Of a stretch of DNA of 64,000 bases, positions 62,551 to 64,000 are shown piece after piece. Under the pieces are notes generated by a model. The model was given only the letters and a program-made list of their open reading frames with translations. It was not told where the DNA came from and ran no database searches. Position 1 is the stretch's first letter. Each line of letters opens with the position of its first letter. The stretch is from Phyllobacterium brassicacearum (GTDB lineage: Bacteria > Pseudomonadota > Alphaproteobacteria > Rhizobiales > Rhizobiaceae): assembly GCF_003010955.1 (NCBI RefSeq), contig NZ_PGGO01000002.1, forward strand, positions 248,001 through 312,000, written 5' to 3'. A program made the translations under genes and the position numbers.

Positions 62551-63207
62551 ATGGAGTGGGATTGGGCCTTCGTCATTCAAATTCTTCCAACCCTCATCGA
62601 GGGCGCGAAGATCACCATTCTTGCCACGCTTCTCGGTTCGATTGTTGCTGCGATCATCGGCCTGGTTATCGCGATCGTGCGGCGTTCGAAAAACCGGCTG
62701 ATTTCCATGCCGATGGGCTTTGTCGCCGAGTTCATTCGCGGCACGCCGTTGCTCGTCCAGCTTTATTTCATCTTCTACGTGCTTCCGGATCTTGGCATTA
62801 CCCTGTCGCCGCTCGTCGCCGGCGTGATCGGTCTTGGCCTGCATTACGGCACGTATACGGCGGAGGTCTACCGGGCCGGCATTGATAATGTCGCTCGCGG
62901 CCAGTGGGAGGCTTCCAAGGCCTGCAATCTCAGCGCGAGGCAGGCCTGGACGCAGATCATACTGCCTCAGGCGTTGCCGCCGATGATCCCTGCCCTCGCC
63001 AATTATTTCATCGCCATGTTCAAGGAGACGCCGCTGCTTTCCGCGATTACCGTGCTCGAGCTCATGAACCAGGCGCGCAGTATCGCCAATTACAATTATC
63101 GTTACATTGAGCCCATCACGCTCGTGGGCGCATTCTTCCTGGTGATCAGCCTGATCTCCGTGTTCGGACTTCGTTGGCTTGAACGCCGCTATGGCCGCAT
63201 TGACTAA
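62551..63207 (+). CDS. ehuD: Ectoine/hydroxyectoine ABC transporter permease EhuD
   Basis: 218 residues, same family as EhuC: EFIRGTPLLVQLYFIFYVLP, EAA loop RGQWEASKACNLSARQAWTQ, and ILPQALPPMIPALANYFIAM. Five helices. AGGAGG is six bases before ATG 62551, and the gene starts 9 bases after ehuC. Confidence 0.93.
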   Translation: MEWDWAFVIQILPTLIEGAKITILATLLGSIVAAIIGLVIAIVRRSKNRLISMPMGFVAEFIRGTPLLVQLYFIFYVLPDLGITLSPLVAGVIGLGLHYGTYTAEVYRAGIDNVARGQWEASKACNLSARQAWTQIILPQALPPMIPALANYFIAMFKETPLLSAITVLELMNQARSIANYNYRYIEPITLVGAFFLVISLISVFGLRWLERRYGRID

Positions 63208-63218
63208 GGAATGTGCAG

Positions 63219-63998
63219 ATGGATGCTCTACCCACGATCCGGCAGACCAGTGTAACGCTCGATTTTGATGACCGTCCCGTCGAAAAGCGCGTCGGGCTGG
63301 TGATCCTTGCGACCGACCACACGACCGAGCCCGATTTCCAGCGCATGGTCGCAAGCAGCCGCGTCGGCCTCTACACGGCGCGCATTCCCTACACCAATCC
63401 GACGACGCCGGAAAACCTCCGGCGCATGCACCCGGCTTTGACAGAGGGTGCACGCCTCATCTTGCCTGACGAAGATCTGGACGTGATTTGCTACTCCTGC
63501 ACATCTGCTTCCGTCGTCATCGGTGATGACGAGATCGAGCGTGCCATCATCAGTGCCAAACCCGCCGTCCCGGTTGTAACCCCGCCGCTGGCGGCCGTGA
63601 GGGGCCTGCAAGCCATTGGCGCCAGCCGCGTCAGTGTGCTTACGCCGTATACGATCCAAACAAGCACACCTATGGCGCACTACTTTGCCGCTAAAGGCTT
63701 TGAAATAGCGCGCTTCACCTGCTTTGGCCTGGATGACGACCGCGAGATGGCGCGGGTCACACTGCGATCAATCATTGAGGCTGCGCGCGAGGCAAGCGCC
63801 GGCGATTCGGATGCGCTGTTCATTTCCTGCACGGCGTTGCGGGCTGCAGGTATCGTCCCGGAGATCGAACGGGTGATTGGCAAGCCCGTTATCAGCAGCA
63901 ACCTCGCCACGGCATGGGCGACGCTGCGTATCTGCGAGAACGATGCACCGCGCCCAGAACTCGGAGTCCTGATGACCCGACAAATGGCAAGTTGGTAA
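63219..63998 (+). CDS. eutA: EutA-like Asp/Glu racemase/maleate isomerase family protein
   Basis: 259 residues from ATG 63219 (AAGGA eight bases upstream). The two catalytic cysteines of the family lie in VICYSCTSASVVIG and LFISCTALRAAG. VGLVILATDHTTEPDFQRM is the EutA start. EutA is the first gene after ehuD in Sinorhizobium and is thought to act on an ectoine intermediate; its exact reaction is not settled. eutBCDE would be expected right after, beyond the window. Confidence 0.88.
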   Translation: MDALPTIRQTSVTLDFDDRPVEKRVGLVILATDHTTEPDFQRMVASSRVGLYTARIPYTNPTTPENLRRMHPALTEGARLILPDEDLDVICYSCTSASVVIGDDEIERAIISAKPAVPVVTPPLAAVRGLQAIGASRVSVLTPYTIQTSTPMAHYFAAKGFEIARFTCFGLDDDREMARVTLRSIIEAAREASAGDSDALFISCTALRAAGIVPEIERVIGKPVISSNLATAWATLRICENDAPRPELGVLMTRQMASW

Positions 63999-64000
63999 GC

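Noticed and set aside
62536-63453. 305-codon frame antisense to ehuD and eutA
   Set aside because: It is a shadow of two clear genes; composition is arginine-rich with no domain.

Overview
The window reads as DNA of an alphaproteobacterium of the order Hyphomicrobiales (Rhizobium/Mesorhizobium/Phyllobacterium/Brucella type). The grounds are a cspA gene beside a DUF6481 gene, a DUF982 relic, a CIRCE-controlled groESL operon, a Frc-type sugar ABC transporter and a Sinorhizobium-style ectoine cluster (ehuABCD with eut/doe genes). There is no rRNA, tRNA or CRISPR array. Several gene relics, one complete insertion sequence and two broken mobile elements make parts of it look like an accessory region or megaplasmid, but replicon type cannot be decided from this sequence.

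Layout. 1-1.3 kb: divergent tetR/azoreductase pair. 1.6-6.6 kb: a sugar ABC transporter (permease, ATPase, binding protein) with an LgoD-like dehydrogenase, divergent from an FCD-type regulator. 6.7-16.4 kb: the most unusual part, a one-direction operon starting at a well-formed promoter/operator. It encodes a molybdoenzyme of the transhydroxylase/resorcinol hydroxylase type with an extra N-terminal SCP2 domain, its Fe-S subunit, an acyl-CoA/AMP ligase, two VOC-fold (extradiol-dioxygenase-like) proteins, an FAH-family hydrolase and a FadL-type outer-membrane porin. I infer a catabolic route for a hydrophobic aromatic compound; substrate unknown. 16.6-19.6 kb: DUF6481, cspA, groEL, groES. 19.8-24.3 kb: gene relics (DUF982, formate dehydrogenase), an uncharacterised coupled gene set, a broken IS6 transposase, a group II intron remnant and an IS5-family element with 15-bp terminal inverted repeats. 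24.4-32.0 kb: sugar ABC transporter, PfkB kinase and GH4 glycosidase, divergent from a UTRA-domain GntR regulator with a DasR/NagR-like operator. 32.5-33.8 kb: small genes including a second copy of the uncharacterised set. 33.9-38.7 kb: SLC13-type permease, peptidase T-like enzyme, AbgT transporter. 39.2-46.9 kb: gltS relic and mostly membrane or stress-type genes plus an AraC regulator. 47-51 kb: relics, an SDR, and a Kef/YbaL-type antiporter. 51-53.5 kb: a methyltransferase and an LCP-family protein of actinobacterial appearance. 53.9-64 kb: ectoine/hydroxyectoine uptake and breakdown (doeD-, doeC- and doeX-like genes, enuR, ehuABCD, eutA), cut by the right edge before the expected eutBCDE.

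How genes work together. In the ectoine region EhuB-EhuC-EhuD-EhuA import ectoine; later enzymes outside the window would give diaminobutyrate, which the aminotransferase and dehydrogenase here turn to aspartate; EnuR and the AsnC protein regulate. In the aromatic operon FadL would bring the substrate across the outer membrane, the ligase and molybdoenzyme would activate and hydroxylate it, and the VOC and FAH proteins would open and hydrolyse the ring; this order is inference. Three of the ABC loci have a stable hairpin just downstream of the binding-protein gene, consistent with raised binding-protein expression.
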